Part shown: positions 36,435 to 45,452 of the stretch, piece after piece
Layout of the letters: the number at the start of each line of letters is the position of its first letter
How positions within the stretch are numbered: position 1 is the stretch's first letter
Source: an uncultured Bryobacterales bacterium
GTDB taxonomy: Bacteria; Acidobacteriota; Terriglobia; Bryobacterales; UBA6623
DNA: 64,000 nucleotides
Reading direction: 5' to 3'
NCBI GenBank assembly: GCA_951813605.1
Contig: OX638379.1
Location: 5,778,062 to 5,842,061, forward strand
Notes under the pieces: generated by a model
The model's database searches: none
Told to the model about the DNA's origin: nothing
Seen by the model: only the letters and a program-made list of their open reading frames with translations
Program-made: the position numbers and the translations under genes

Positions 36435-37057
36435 CAGCGACCCATACGAAGACGCTGCTCGATCCGCTGTTTGAGAGCAATCCGATCGCGCTCCAGGTCC
36501 TCGGCATCTGCTCGGCGCTAGCCGTCACGAGCAAGCTAGAGACCGCGTTGGTCATGTGCGTGGCCGTGATCAGTGTGCTCGCGTTGTCGAATCTCTCGAT
36601 CAGTCTGCTGCGAAACCTCATCCCCAACAACGTTCGGATTATCGTGCAGCTCACGATCATCGCTTCGCTTGTGATCATGACTGACCAAGTGTTGAAGGCC
36701 TACGTCTACGAGATCAGCAAGCAGCTTTCGGTGTTCGTGGGCCTGATCATCACGAACTGCATCATTATGGGCCGTGCCGAGGCCTACGCCATGCAGAACG
36801 GCCCTCTGGACAGCCTGCTGGACGGGATCGGGAACGGCGTCGGCTACAGCGTGGTCCTGATGGCAACCGCGTTTCTGCGGGAGCTGCTTGCCCAAGGGTC
36901 GGTCTTCGGAACTGTCGTGCTGCCCAAGGTGCAGGACGGCGGCTGGTACAGCCCCAACGGCCTTCTGGGCGTCCCGGCCGGGGCGTTCTTCATCATCGGG
37001 CTGTTCATCTGGGCACTGCGCAGTTGGAAGACAGACCAAGTCGAGGCGGAGGGCTGA
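36431..37057 (+). CDS. nqrD: Na+-translocating NADH:quinone reductase subunit D
   Basis: NqrD, 208 aa, is an integral membrane subunit with six helices. With NqrE it holds an intramembrane iron centre; the Cys in IITNCIIMGRAEAYAM near residue 112 and the one in LQVLGICSAL near 25 are likely ligands. RNLIPNNVRIIVQLTIIASLV is a family signature. The ATGA overlap with nqrC fixes the start. nqrE begins 4 nt downstream. Confidence 0.95.
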   Translation: MTATHTKTLLDPLFESNPIALQVLGICSALAVTSKLETALVMCVAVISVLALSNLSISLLRNLIPNNVRIIVQLTIIASLVIMTDQVLKAYVYEISKQLSVFVGLIITNCIIMGRAEAYAMQNGPLDSLLDGIGNGVGYSVVLMATAFLRELLAQGSVFGTVVLPKVQDGGWYSPNGLLGVPAGAFFIIGLFIWALRSWKTDQVEAEG

Positions 37058-37061
37058 GGGC

Positions 37062-37676
37062 GTGGAACAATACCTGAACCTTGCAATCAGGGCCATCTTC
37101 GTCGAAAACCTTGCACTGGCCTTTTTCCTAGGAATGTGCTCGTTCCTCGCCTGCTCGAAGAAGGTGAACACGGCAATCGGGCTCGGCACCGCGGTGATTT
37201 TCGTCCAGACCGTCACGGTGCCGATGAACAACCTGATTTACAACCGCCTCCTGAGCGAGGGCGCAATGACGTGGATTTCGCCCGCGCTGGCCGGATATGA
37301 CCTTTCGTTCCTGGGATTTCTCTGCTATATCGGCACGATCGCCGCCACCGTGCAGATTGTCGAGATGACACTCGACCGCTATTTCCCCGCCCTGTACGCG
37401 GCGTTGGGGGTTTTCCTTCCGTTAATCGCCGTCAACTGCGCGATTCTGGGCGGCTCGCTGTTCATGGTCGAGAGGACTTACACGCTGAACGAGAGCATGG
37501 TGTTCGGATTTGGCTCGGGGATCGGCTGGGCGTTGGCAATCATCGCGCTGGCCTCCATACGGGAGAGGCTGCAATACAGCAACATCCCTCTTGGCCTCCG
37601 CGGTCTGGGAATGACATTCATCCTGTCGGGACTCATGGCGATCGGCTTCATGTCCTTCGGCGGGATTCAGTTGTAA
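37062..37676 (+). CDS. nqrE: Na+-translocating NADH:quinone reductase subunit E
   Basis: NqrE, 204 aa, starts at a GTG 4 nt after nqrD. Six membrane helices run in inverted topology to NqrD. FVENLALAFFLGMCSFLACSKK and LIAVNCAILGGSLFMVERTY carry the Cys residues that with NqrD bind iron. FGFGSGIGWALAIIALASIRER is conserved. Known to sit beside NqrD in the sodium pathway. Confidence 0.95.
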   Translation: MEQYLNLAIRAIFVENLALAFFLGMCSFLACSKKVNTAIGLGTAVIFVQTVTVPMNNLIYNRLLSEGAMTWISPALAGYDLSFLGFLCYIGTIAATVQIVEMTLDRYFPALYAALGVFLPLIAVNCAILGGSLFMVERTYTLNESMVFGFGSGIGWALAIIALASIRERLQYSNIPLGLRGLGMTFILSGLMAIGFMSFGGIQL

Positions 37677-37706
37677 GCGGCTAGCGAAGGAGTTCAGGAA
37701 ACGACG

Positions 37707-38936
37707 ATGATCACCGTTCTGCTCGGCGTTGCAATGTTCACCGGCGTCACTGTGTCTTTGGTCGCCGTGCTGATGTTGGCCAAGAACAAGCTGGTCGCCA
37801 GTGGGGACGTCCAGATCGGCATCAACGGCGACCCGGACAACGCCATGACCGTCCGATCCGGCGGCACTCTTCTGAATACGCTGGCGGAAAGCAAGATCTT
37901 CGTCGCCTCCGCTTGCGGCGGCAAGGGCAGCTGCGGCGTCTGCAAGGTCACTGTTTGCGAGGGTGGCGGCGCCATGCTGCCAACCGAGGCCAGCCACATC
38001 ACGAGAGGCGAGGCGCGCGAGGGCGTGCGGCTTTCGTGTCAGGTCAAGGTCAAGCAAGACATGGAGATCGAAGTTCCCCCGGAAGTATTCTCGGTACGTC
38101 GGTGGAATTGCAAGGTCCGCTCGAACAACAATGTCGCGACGTTCATCAAGGAGCTCGTGCTGGAACTTCCGGAGGGCGAGTCGGTGCCATTCCGAGCCGG
38201 AGGCTACATTCAGATCAACTGCCCTGCGCACACCGTCCAATACAAAGACTTCGAGGTCGAGGAGGAATATCACTCCGACTGGGACCGCTTCAACCTGTGG
38301 CGCTATGTTTCGACTGTCGAGGAGCCGGTCGAACGCGCCTACTCGATGGCAAACTATCCGGAAGAGCTAGGCGCCATCATGCTGAACGTCCGGGTCGCCT
38401 CGCCCCCTCCGCGCGCCCCGGAAGGCACGCCGCCCGGGAAGATGTCGTCGTACATCTTCGGCCTCAAGCGCGGTGACGACGTGGAGATATCGGGGCCGTT
38501 CGGGGAGTTCTTCGCCAAGGACACGGACACCGAGATGGTATTCGTCGGTGGCGGGGCCGGCATGGCCCCGATGAGGTCTCACATATTCGACCAGTTCCGC
38601 AGGATCGGGACCAAGCGGAAAGTAACGTTCTGGTACGGGGCGCGCAGCCTGCGCGAAGCCTTCTACATCGAAGACTTCAACATGATTCAGCGCGAGAATC
38701 CCAACTTCAAGTGGTACTTGGCGCTGTCGGACCCGCTCGATGAAGACAACTGGGACGGTTACACCGGCTTCATCCACCAAGTCCTCTACGACAACTATCT
38801 GCAGGACCATCCCAATCCAGAGGATTGCGAGTACTACATCTGCGGGCCGCCGCCGATGATGACCGCCTGCTTTGGGATGCTCGACAGCTTGGGCGTAGAG
38901 CCGGAGAACATCATGTTCGACGACTTCGGTGGCTAG
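37707..38936 (+). CDS. nqrF: Na+-translocating NADH:quinone reductase subunit F
   Basis: NqrF, 409 aa, takes electrons from NADH. One N-terminal helix (VLLGVAMFTGVTVSLVAVLMLA) anchors a plant-type 2Fe-2S domain (SACGGKGSCGVCKV plus LSCQVKV supply the four Cys), then an FAD domain (RAYSMANYPEE) and an NADH domain (FVGGGAGMAPMRSHIFDQ; YYICGPPPMM). The C-terminal MFDDFGG is the family ending. It overlaps apbE by 8 nt. Confidence 0.96.
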   Translation: MITVLLGVAMFTGVTVSLVAVLMLAKNKLVASGDVQIGINGDPDNAMTVRSGGTLLNTLAESKIFVASACGGKGSCGVCKVTVCEGGGAMLPTEASHITRGEAREGVRLSCQVKVKQDMEIEVPPEVFSVRRWNCKVRSNNNVATFIKELVLELPEGESVPFRAGGYIQINCPAHTVQYKDFEVEEEYHSDWDRFNLWRYVSTVEEPVERAYSMANYPEELGAIMLNVRVASPPPRAPEGTPPGKMSSYIFGLKRGDDVEISGPFGEFFAKDTDTEMVFVGGGAGMAPMRSHIFDQFRRIGTKRKVTFWYGARSLREAFYIEDFNMIQRENPNFKWYLALSDPLDEDNWDGYTGFIHQVLYDNYLQDHPNPEDCEYYICGPPPMMTACFGMLDSLGVEPENIMFDDFGG

Positions 38937-39987
38937 GCCTGGCCGCGGCTTGGGACCGTCTGTCGCCGCGGGAATTCTGGTCGCGCTAGCGCTGGCCTCC
39001 AGCACTTCCTGTGCCCGCGACACGCCGCCGGGCGGCGATCTTAGAATCGAGGGCCCCTCCATGGGGACCTCGTACAGAGTGACGGTTCCTGCTACCAGCT
39101 CGAGCGACGAATCGTTGCTGCGTGCGGCCGTGCGGGCCGAGCTAGAGCTCGTCGACGGGCTGATGTCGACCTACCGGCCGGATTCCGAGCTCTCGCGATT
39201 GAACCGCCACCGCAGCTCCGAGCCGTTCCATTTGTCGCCGCCGACATTCGCGGTGCTAGCCGCCGCGCGGGCAGCGAGCGCAGCGACGGGGGGAGCGTTC
39301 GACGTGACGGTAGCGCCCTTAGTCAACGCGTGGGGTTTCGGGCCCGCGGGCGCGACAGTGCCGCCGTCGGAAGAACTCGTTGCCAGCCTGCTCCGCGATT
39401 CCGGCTGGGCCAAGCTGCTGCTAGACCCTGCCGCCGGGACAGCACGGAAGGCCGAGCCGCGATTGCAATGCGACCTCTCCGCGATCGCCAAGGGATACGC
39501 AGTCGACCGCATTTCCGCAGCCCTGGAAGAGCTAGGCTTCAGCGATCACTTGGTGGAGGTCGGCGGCGAACTCAGAGCGAGAGGATCGAATCCGGAGGGG
39601 CAATCCTGGCGAGTTGGGATCGAACGCCCCGACACTTCGGGGAGACTCGTCCAGCGAATCCTCCGGATCCGCGACGTCGCAGTCGCGACCTCCGGCGACT
39701 ATCGCAACTTCAGGGAGGCCGGGGGCGAGCGTTACAGCCACGTAATCGACCCGCGAACCGGCCGACCGGCCTCCAGCCTGGTCGCCTCGGCCACGGTGCT
39801 TGACGCTTCCGCTATCAGGGCTGACGCATTCGCGACAGCCCTTCTGGTGCTAGGAGAGGACGAGGGCCTCGCGCTCGCGGAACGCGAGAATCTAGCCGTG
39901 CTGCTGATCGTCCGAAACGGTGAGAACGCCCTGCGCGAGACGACTTCGAGCCGGTTTCGTGCGACAATGAGCTTGGGATCGCCATGA
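38929..39987 (+). CDS. apbE: FAD:protein FMN transferase ApbE
   Basis: This 352-aa exported enzyme transfers FMN from FAD to Thr/Ser of NqrB and NqrC. A hydrophobic N-terminus (SVAAGILVALALASS) ends near a Cys (SSTSC), so it may be a lipoprotein. ApbE motifs are MGTSYRVTV, LMSTYRPDSELSRLN, CDLSAIAKGYAVDRI near 185, HLVEVGGELRARG and YSHVIDPRTGRPAS. It starts on a GTG inside the end of nqrF, and its stop overlaps nqrM by 4 nt. Its place in the operon matches its job. Confidence 0.95.
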   Translation: MARPGRGLGPSVAAGILVALALASSTSCARDTPPGGDLRIEGPSMGTSYRVTVPATSSSDESLLRAAVRAELELVDGLMSTYRPDSELSRLNRHRSSEPFHLSPPTFAVLAAARAASAATGGAFDVTVAPLVNAWGFGPAGATVPPSEELVASLLRDSGWAKLLLDPAAGTARKAEPRLQCDLSAIAKGYAVDRISAALEELGFSDHLVEVGGELRARGSNPEGQSWRVGIERPDTSGRLVQRILRIRDVAVATSGDYRNFREAGGERYSHVIDPRTGRPASSLVASATVLDASAIRADAFATALLVLGEDEGLALAERENLAVLLIVRNGENALRETTSSRFRATMSLGSP

Positions 39988-40220
39988 CGACCGTCGCGCT
40001 AGCAGCCGGCTTCATCGCCTTCGCGATGGCCATCATGGCTATCGGTCTGATGTCCAAGAACCGCTGCCTGCGAGGGTCTTGCGGGGGGCCGGACGTTCTC
40101 GACGCGCGCGGCGAGTCGCTGCGCTGCGGGGCATGCCCTCGCGAGAGAGCGCCGCGCTCGGCCCTGACGGGTCAGACCACGCTGCCGCCAGTCACCAGCA
40201 CCACGGATCCCGTAACGTAG
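39984..40220 (+). CDS. nqrM: Na+-NQR maturation factor NqrM
   Basis: A 78-aa protein with one membrane helix (VALAAGFIAFAMAIMAIGLM) and four cysteines: Cys28, then Cys33 in the GSCGG motif, and CGAC (Cys48, Cys51). This pattern is that of NqrM, needed to deliver iron to the NqrD/NqrE centre. The ATGA overlap with apbE supports translation. The tail after residue 60 is longer than usual and its last 49 nt overlap, antisense, the end of the SDR gene at 40172. Confidence 0.85.
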   Translation: MTTVALAAGFIAFAMAIMAIGLMSKNRCLRGSCGGPDVLDARGESLRCGACPRERAPRSALTGQTTLPPVTSTTDPVT

Positions 40221-40990
40221 TCCGAGAGGGGCGACGCTAGGAAGAGGACCGGTCCGGCCGCGTCGTCCGGCGTGCCGTAGCGGCGTAATGGAATGTACGC
40301 GATAGCGGCTTCTCGCTGCGCTTGCGGAATGCCTAGCGCGATTCCTGTCGATGTCGTGTCGCCCTGCTCCTTGGCTTGGGTAAGACGGGACTCGATGAAG
40401 CCGTACGCGACGGCGTTGCAGCAGATATTGAACCGGCCCCACTCCTTGGCGATTGTCTTGGTCATGCCCACGATGCCCATCTTGCCGGCGGAGTAGTTGA
40501 TCTGGCCCGCGTTTCCCGCAACGCCGGACGTGGAACTGACGTTGATAATCTTGCGGCACGGGGGTTGCCGTCCAGCGGCGATGGCGGCCTTGGCCGACTC
40601 GCGCAGAAACGGCGCCGCCGCCCGGACCATGCGGAACGGGGCCGTGAGATGGACATCCAGCATCGCTTCGAACTGCTTGTCACCCATCTTGTGAATGACG
40701 CCGTCCCACGTGTAGCCGGCATTGTTCACTAGGATGTCGACCGAGCCGAAGGAGTCCAGCGCTGTCTGAACGATCTTGGACGGCACGTCGGGGTCCGTGA
40801 CGCTTCCCACACAGACGGCCGCTTCGCCTCCCGAGGACCGGATTTCAGCGCCAGTCTCTTCCGCGGGCCCGGAATCCAGATCATTGACGACCACGCGGGC
40901 ACCGTGTTGCGCGAAGAGCCTGGCAACGGCCCTGCCAATGCTGCGCCCGGACCCCGTGACGATCGCTGTCTTGCCAGTGAGAAGACTCAT
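40172..40990 (-). CDS. short-chain dehydrogenase/reductase
   Basis: The 272-aa enzyme belongs to the classical SDR family (FabG-like). NAD(P) binding: TAIVTGSGRSIGRAVAR; NNAGYTWDG; active site Ser in NVSSTSGV and YSAGK (Tyr and Lys). An extra segment after EWGRFNICCNAVAYGFIESRL (QAKEQGDTTSTGIALGIP) is typical of SDRs in acyl or sugar metabolism, but the substrate is not clear. The stop overlaps nqrM on the other strand. TATGAT is 9 nt before the ATG. Confidence 0.88.
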   Translation of the reverse strand: MSLLTGKTAIVTGSGRSIGRAVARLFAQHGARVVVNDLDSGPAEETGAEIRSSGGEAAVCVGSVTDPDVPSKIVQTALDSFGSVDILVNNAGYTWDGVIHKMGDKQFEAMLDVHLTAPFRMVRAAAPFLRESAKAAIAAGRQPPCRKIINVSSTSGVAGNAGQINYSAGKMGIVGMTKTIAKEWGRFNICCNAVAYGFIESRLTQAKEQGDTTSTGIALGIPQAQREAAIAYIPLRRYGTPDDAAGPVLFLASPLSDYVTGSVVLVTGGSVV

Positions 40991-41171
40991 GATCTAGCCA
41001 TCATAGACCGTCCCGCGGACAGCAGGTCTGCGCTAGATTCGCCTGCATCCAGCAGGGTCCGAGGCTAGGCGCGAGCGGCCCTCCGCCGACCTTGGATCAG
41101 AGCCAATGGACCTTCGGATCCACATCGAGCTCGATTGGAGCTCGGACTAGCACGACGGGGCTTCGACGCTG

Positions 41172-41639
41172 TCACTCGCCATGGCCGCGCTCGAGCACGA
41201 AGTCGACCTCGTACATGTGGAACACAGCCCGTGCGAGCCCCAGGCGACGATACGCTTCCTGGGCGGAGACGTTGTGTTTCTCCACGTAGAGCCGCACGCC
41301 GCAAATGCCATTGTCGGCCGCCAATTCCAATACGCGATGGTAGAGCGCTCGCAAAACCCCCTGCCGCCGAGACTCTGGGCGCACGTAGACGCTTTGCAGC
41401 CACCAGAACATTCCATTGCGCCAGTCGCTCCACTCAAATGTCAGCGCCAACTGCCCTTGGGTCGCGCCATCCGATTCCGCTATCAGGTAGAAGCCGCGTG
41501 CCTTATCTCGCAGCACTGCCTCGACGCCCGCGCGCAACCTAGCCCGGTCCAGTTGCAGCCCTTCGGACTCCTCGGCCAGCCTAGCGTTGAAGTCGACGAC
41601 GATCTCTATGTCGGCCGGCTCGGCGTGACGGATTCGCAT
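41172..41639 (-). CDS. GNAT family N-acetyltransferase
   Basis: From ATG 41639 the product is 155 aa with RIRHAEPADIEIVVDFNARLAEE at the start. The acetyl-CoA loop is VRPESRRQGVLRALYHRVLELA (R-x-x-G-x-G/V type) near residue 95, preceded by WWLQSVYV. VEKHNVSAQEAYRRLGL closes the fold. The acceptor is unknown. TATCAT ends 6 nt upstream of the start. Confidence 0.88.
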   Translation of the reverse strand: MRIRHAEPADIEIVVDFNARLAEESEGLQLDRARLRAGVEAVLRDKARGFYLIAESDGATQGQLALTFEWSDWRNGMFWWLQSVYVRPESRRQGVLRALYHRVLELAADNGICGVRLYVEKHNVSAQEAYRRLGLARAVFHMYEVDFVLERGHGE

Positions 41640-41688
41640 GAATCCATGATACGGCGCGGCCCGGATACGTCGGTTAAACTCAGTCCGT

Positions 41689-42177
41689 ATGGTTCGCCTT
41701 GGCACGTTTGTCTTACTGTTCGCTTCGGCGCTCCCCGGCCAGCAAGGGGAAGGGCTCAATCGGCTCGGCCTGCCCAGTCCGGCCAAGCAGGACATTCCCT
41801 ATCTAATCCATGGGAGCGAGATTCGCGAACTCGAACAGACCGATGCCATGGAAGAGGAAGTCAAGAATCAGCTTCGCTACTGGATCTCGGGCACTGAGTC
41901 CACGATCAAGACGCCGCTGGCGGCACCGGAGTTCCTATTCGATTCCAAGGAGATCGATCCCCGAGACTTGCAACTGTACGGATTCGACGTCGTCAAGGGA
42001 AGGCGCGAGATCCTCTACCGGAAGAAGAAGAAGGTCGTTGCGGAACCGTATTTTCTCCAGCTTGAAGGCATCCAAGACCGCGTAGTTCGCATCCGCATCA
42101 ACGCAAGTCTGCCTCCTGGCGAGTACGGGCTCACCCCGGACGGACGCAATACCGTGTTCACATTCGCGGTCTTCTGA
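41689..42177 (+). CDS. exported hypothetical protein
   Basis: 162 aa with a signal peptide (LGTFVLLFASALPGQQ). The mature part is polar, with a helix (EIRELEQTDAMEEEVKNQLRYWI) and a predicted beta-rich C-terminal half ending in PPGEYGLTPDGRNTVFTFAVF, which recalls a small Ig-like or all-beta fold. No family recognised. TAAACT ends 8 nt before the ATG. It is divergent from the GNAT gene. Confidence 0.7.
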   Translation: MVRLGTFVLLFASALPGQQGEGLNRLGLPSPAKQDIPYLIHGSEIRELEQTDAMEEEVKNQLRYWISGTESTIKTPLAAPEFLFDSKEIDPRDLQLYGFDVVKGRREILYRKKKKVVAEPYFLQLEGIQDRVVRIRINASLPPGEYGLTPDGRNTVFTFAVF

Positions 42178-42218
42178 GATTCGAAGCCACGGAGCGGCCG
42201 CAACGGGGTCGGCAACCG

Positions 42219-43073
42219 TCAATGCAGCTTGGCGATCTCGCTCGTAAGGTAGGAGATCGACTCATTGACGATGGTTTCCGCTCCGGGGGAGAAATCAAAG
42301 ACCTCCATCGACACCCAACCCGAGAACTCGCTGTCCTTTGCGACTTGCAGGACAGGCTTGAAGTCGTAGCCTCCCTCAGGACGCGGGTAGCTCCCATCCA
42401 ACTCGTTTACATGGATGTGACGGATCTTCGACCAGTGACGGGCCACAAGCTCGTGATGGGGCTCAGTCTCGTCGATCGCGTTGTGCGAATCGAACATGGT
42501 CTGCACCATCGGGCTGCCGATCTCGTCCACGATCTCGGCCGCGCGGTCGAGTGTAACGATCACATCGCATTGGGCGATCGGCAGCGCTTCGACGCAAAGC
42601 GTTACGCCCGCCGCTTCTAAATCGGGCACAATCGATCGCACGCCTTCGATGTAGTTTGCCTCGGCCTGCCGGCGCGTAGCTCCGCCTGCCGCTCGCCGCT
42701 GCACCGGCGAGCCGAACACCATCACGCCCCCGTTCCCGTTCCGCCTCAAGTCGGCGCAGAGCCCTACCAGTCCCCGCACGTACTCCCAGCTGCGACGCCG
42801 CACCGAATCGTCCGGAGTGGTAACGTGCAAGCCATCGGGCCCGACGGTCAGCCAGTGCAAGCCAACGAAGTCCAGACCCTCCGAGATGATCATGTCGCGA
42901 AATTCGCGACGACGGCCGGCGGATAGCCGGGTCGCGTCCCGCAGCAATGTGAACGGTGCAATCTCGATGCCGTCCCAGCCCGCACGCTTGATCGAACGGC
43001 ACGATTCCGCGAAATCCGCCCGCTCGTACAACTCGTTGCAGACTGAGAGGTTGAATGGGCGCCGCTGAGCCAT
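42219..43073 (-). CDS. sugar phosphate isomerase/epimerase-like TIM-barrel protein
   Basis: 284 aa of the AP-endonuclease-2/xylose-isomerase-like superfamily. Motifs: AGWDGIEIAPF, LDFVGLHWLTV, NGGVMVFGSPVQRR, CVEALP (metal Glu), QTMFDSHNAIDE (metal Asp-His), IRHIHVNELDGSYP (His) and WVSMEVFDFSPGAE (Glu). The metal site looks complete, so it is probably an active isomerase or epimerase, but the sugar is unknown. TAGAGT ends 6 nt before the ATG. Confidence 0.85.
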   Translation of the reverse strand: MAQRRPFNLSVCNELYERADFAESCRSIKRAGWDGIEIAPFTLLRDATRLSAGRRREFRDMIISEGLDFVGLHWLTVGPDGLHVTTPDDSVRRRSWEYVRGLVGLCADLRRNGNGGVMVFGSPVQRRAAGGATRRQAEANYIEGVRSIVPDLEAAGVTLCVEALPIAQCDVIVTLDRAAEIVDEIGSPMVQTMFDSHNAIDETEPHHELVARHWSKIRHIHVNELDGSYPRPEGGYDFKPVLQVAKDSEFSGWVSMEVFDFSPGAETIVNESISYLTSEIAKLH

Positions 43074-43199
43074 CTGACTACTCTACATCAGCAGGGCGGC
43101 TCCGAATCGGAGGCAAGCCATGAACGCCGGAAGAGGGCTTCGACGTGCGCGTTCCGGAGCTCGCAACTTATGCCACAATAGGGGCTTAGGGGGGATTCG

Positions 43200-44093
43200 A
43201 TGTATTTGAAAACCACTCGCCGGGCGTTTGGCCGCACTGTGCTGGCTGGAGGGGCCGGGCTTTCCTTTGGCCATCGGTTGCTGGCCCACGATCAGATCGA
43301 TTCGACGTTCAACGGCGTGACGATCGGTGCCCAGAGCTACAGCTTCAGGGACCTGCCGCTAGAGGACGCAATCAAGGCTATGCAGCGGATCGGCATCGGA
43401 TCCTGCGAGCTTTGGAGCGGACATTTCGAGCCGCTGCGCGAGACGCGCAGGGCCCAGAACGGACGGGAGCTGCTGCGCGCCTTCCGGCTCGAGACGCCGC
43501 TCGGCCGCTTCGAAGACATCGGCAAGCAGTTCCATGAGGCAGGCGTCACGCTGCACGCGCTGAACTACAGTTTCCGTGACCACTTCTCAGACGAGGAGAT
43601 CGCTCGCGGCTTCGAAATTGCAAAAGCTATGGGAGCGAAGGTTATCACCGCATCCGGCACCCTCAGCGTCGCCGAGCGCGTCAACCGCTATGCCAGGCGC
43701 TATGACATGCTTGTCGGAATGCACAACCACTCGAGGATCCGCGAAAACGAGTTCGCCACGCCGGCGGACTTTGCGGCGGCATCCGAAGGTCGGAGTCACA
43801 TCGCAGTCAACCTTGATATCGGACACTTCGTGGCCGCTGGCTTCGATCCGGTCGACTACATCGAGAAACATCACGATAAGATCGTTACGCTTCACATCAA
43901 GGACCGCAAGGTAAACCAGGGGGAGAACGTCGCGTTTGGCGAAGGAAACACGCCGATTCGCGAGGTCCTAGGACTGTTGCGGGACAAGAACTATGACATC
44001 CCGGCCAACATTGAGTACGAATACAAGGGAGGCGACACAGTAGAAGAGGTAGAAAAATGCTTCGGCTACTGCAAGCGAGCCCTTACGTCGTAA
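43200..44093 (+). CDS. exported sugar phosphate isomerase/epimerase-like protein
   Basis: 297 aa of the same TIM-barrel superfamily as the gene at 42219, but with a Tat-type signal (TTRRAFGRTVLAGGAGLSFG), so it acts outside the cytoplasm. Barrel motifs: VTIGAQSYSFRDLPLEDAIKAMQRIG, GSCELWSGHFEP, VGMHNHSRI, VNLDIGHFVAAG (Asp-His), IVTLHIKDRK and PANIEYEYKGG. GGGGGG before the ATG is its ribosome site. Such exported homologues are common in Acidobacteriota and Planctomycetes; the substrate is unknown. Confidence 0.86.
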   Translation: MYLKTTRRAFGRTVLAGGAGLSFGHRLLAHDQIDSTFNGVTIGAQSYSFRDLPLEDAIKAMQRIGIGSCELWSGHFEPLRETRRAQNGRELLRAFRLETPLGRFEDIGKQFHEAGVTLHALNYSFRDHFSDEEIARGFEIAKAMGAKVITASGTLSVAERVNRYARRYDMLVGMHNHSRIRENEFATPADFAAASEGRSHIAVNLDIGHFVAAGFDPVDYIEKHHDKIVTLHIKDRKVNQGENVAFGEGNTPIREVLGLLRDKNYDIPANIEYEYKGGDTVEEVEKCFGYCKRALTS

Positions 44094-44177
44094 CGGGCTG
44101 GAAGGCGCGCGGGCTTCGGGACCGCCCGCCTCGGCACGGAAGGGATATCTTCCGTGCGTAGGAGATAATTCAGGGGC

Positions 44178-44906
44178 ATGAATGTAGCGGTGATCGTGCC
44201 TGCGGCCGGACATGGCACCCGTATGGGGAAGGCTGTGTCCGAACGGTACGGGAGCGGTCGGAAGCAATTCATGAGACTTGGCGGCGTTCCAATCGTCGCG
44301 CTGACTGTTCAAAAGTTCCTAGCCATTCCCAGTGTCAAGGAGATCCTCTTGGCCGTCCCGGAGGGCAGCGAGAAGAATGTTCGGGCGATGCTCCTCGGCT
44401 CCGGCGTCGAATCGCGCGTGCGAGTGCTGGTAGGCGGGCGCAACCGGCAGGAGTCTGTCGGAGCCTGCCTCGACGCCGTCTCCCAAGGGATTGATGTGGT
44501 CGCCGTACATGACGGCGTGCGGCCGTTCGTTCCAGTCAAGCTGATCGAGGAAGCCTTGGCAAGGGTCGCGGTCCACCGCGCGGTGATCCTGGGAATGCCC
44601 GCCGAGGAGACCGTCAAACAGGTCAGCAGGACGGTAGTGCAGGCGACGCTGCCTCGGGAGCGGCTCATGCTCGCGCAGACGCCTCAGGTGTTCGTCACCG
44701 ATCTCCTTAAGCGAGCCTTCGAGAAGGCCCGCCTCGACAACTTCGTCGGGACGGATGAGGCGAGCTTGGTCGAGCACCTCAACGAGGATGTATACGTCAT
44801 GCGCGGCAGCGAGCGCAATATCAAGATCACAGGCCCTCACCACATGGAGCTTGCCGAGCTGTACTACGAAGCAGAGAACCGTGAATCCGCCGATCATCGA
44901 CGTTGA
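44178..44906 (+). CDS. ispD: 2-C-methyl-D-erythritol 4-phosphate cytidylyltransferase
   Basis: IspD, 242 aa, joins CTP and MEP in the third step of the MEP isoprenoid pathway. The nucleotide site is IVPAAGHGTRMGK, then GGRNRQESV and VAVHDGVRPFVP. DNFVGTDEASLVEHL is the dimer-arm region. The insert RYGSGRKQF after the P-loop keeps the basic catalytic residue. GATAAT ends 8 nt before the ATG. ispF starts 10 nt after its stop. Confidence 0.94.
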   Translation: MNVAVIVPAAGHGTRMGKAVSERYGSGRKQFMRLGGVPIVALTVQKFLAIPSVKEILLAVPEGSEKNVRAMLLGSGVESRVRVLVGGRNRQESVGACLDAVSQGIDVVAVHDGVRPFVPVKLIEEALARVAVHRAVILGMPAEETVKQVSRTVVQATLPRERLMLAQTPQVFVTDLLKRAFEKARLDNFVGTDEASLVEHLNEDVYVMRGSERNIKITGPHHMELAELYYEAENRESADHRR

Positions 44907-44916
44907 ACGTCCCGAA

Positions 44917-45408
44917 ATGCGGGCGGGCATCGGATACGATTCCCATCGCTTGGCAACCGGCCGGAAGCTAATGCTTGGGGGCGTCGAGATCCCGTCCGAG
45001 AAGGGCCTTGCAGGCCACTCAGACGCCGATGTGCTGCTGCACGCGATTACGGACGCGATGCTTGGAGCTGCGGCAAAAGGGGACATTGGAATACTCTTCC
45101 CGGCCTCCGATCCCCAGTGGCGCGACGCGGCCAGCAGCATTTTCGTGCGCCACGCCTCCGAGCTGCTTGAGAGCTACGGCTGGATGATAGTCAATGTCGA
45201 CGCGGTGGTCCTGCTCGAGGAGCCGAAACTGCAGCCCTATCGCGATCGAATTCGCAAGAGTGTCGCTTCCCTGCTGGGAATCGATCCGGATGCAGTCGGG
45301 CTCAAAGCGAAGACTGGCGAGGGCGTGGGCCCGGTCGGGACAGGCCAGCTGGCGGAGGCCCACGCTGTTGTCCTTGTGTCCCGCAGCCGTGTTCCGAAGG
45401 TGATGTAG
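44917..45408 (+). CDS. ispF: 2-C-methyl-D-erythritol 2,4-cyclodiphosphate synthase
   Basis: IspF, 163 aa, makes the cyclic diphosphate of the MEP pathway. Zinc ligands are in GIGYDSHRL (Asp, His) and GHSDADVLLHAITDAMLGAAAKGDIG (His); KAKTGEGVGPVG binds the cytidine side. The ATG at 44917 gives the family length; a GTG at 44881, inside ispD, is also in frame. ispD and ispF form an operon. Confidence 0.94.
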   Translation: MRAGIGYDSHRLATGRKLMLGGVEIPSEKGLAGHSDADVLLHAITDAMLGAAAKGDIGILFPASDPQWRDAASSIFVRHASELLESYGWMIVNVDAVVLLEEPKLQPYRDRIRKSVASLLGIDPDAVGLKAKTGEGVGPVGTGQLAEAHAVVLVSRSRVPKVM

Positions 45409-45452
45409 GCTCGCAAAGGGCGATAATCGTCCGGTCTCGGGCTGCAAACGGC

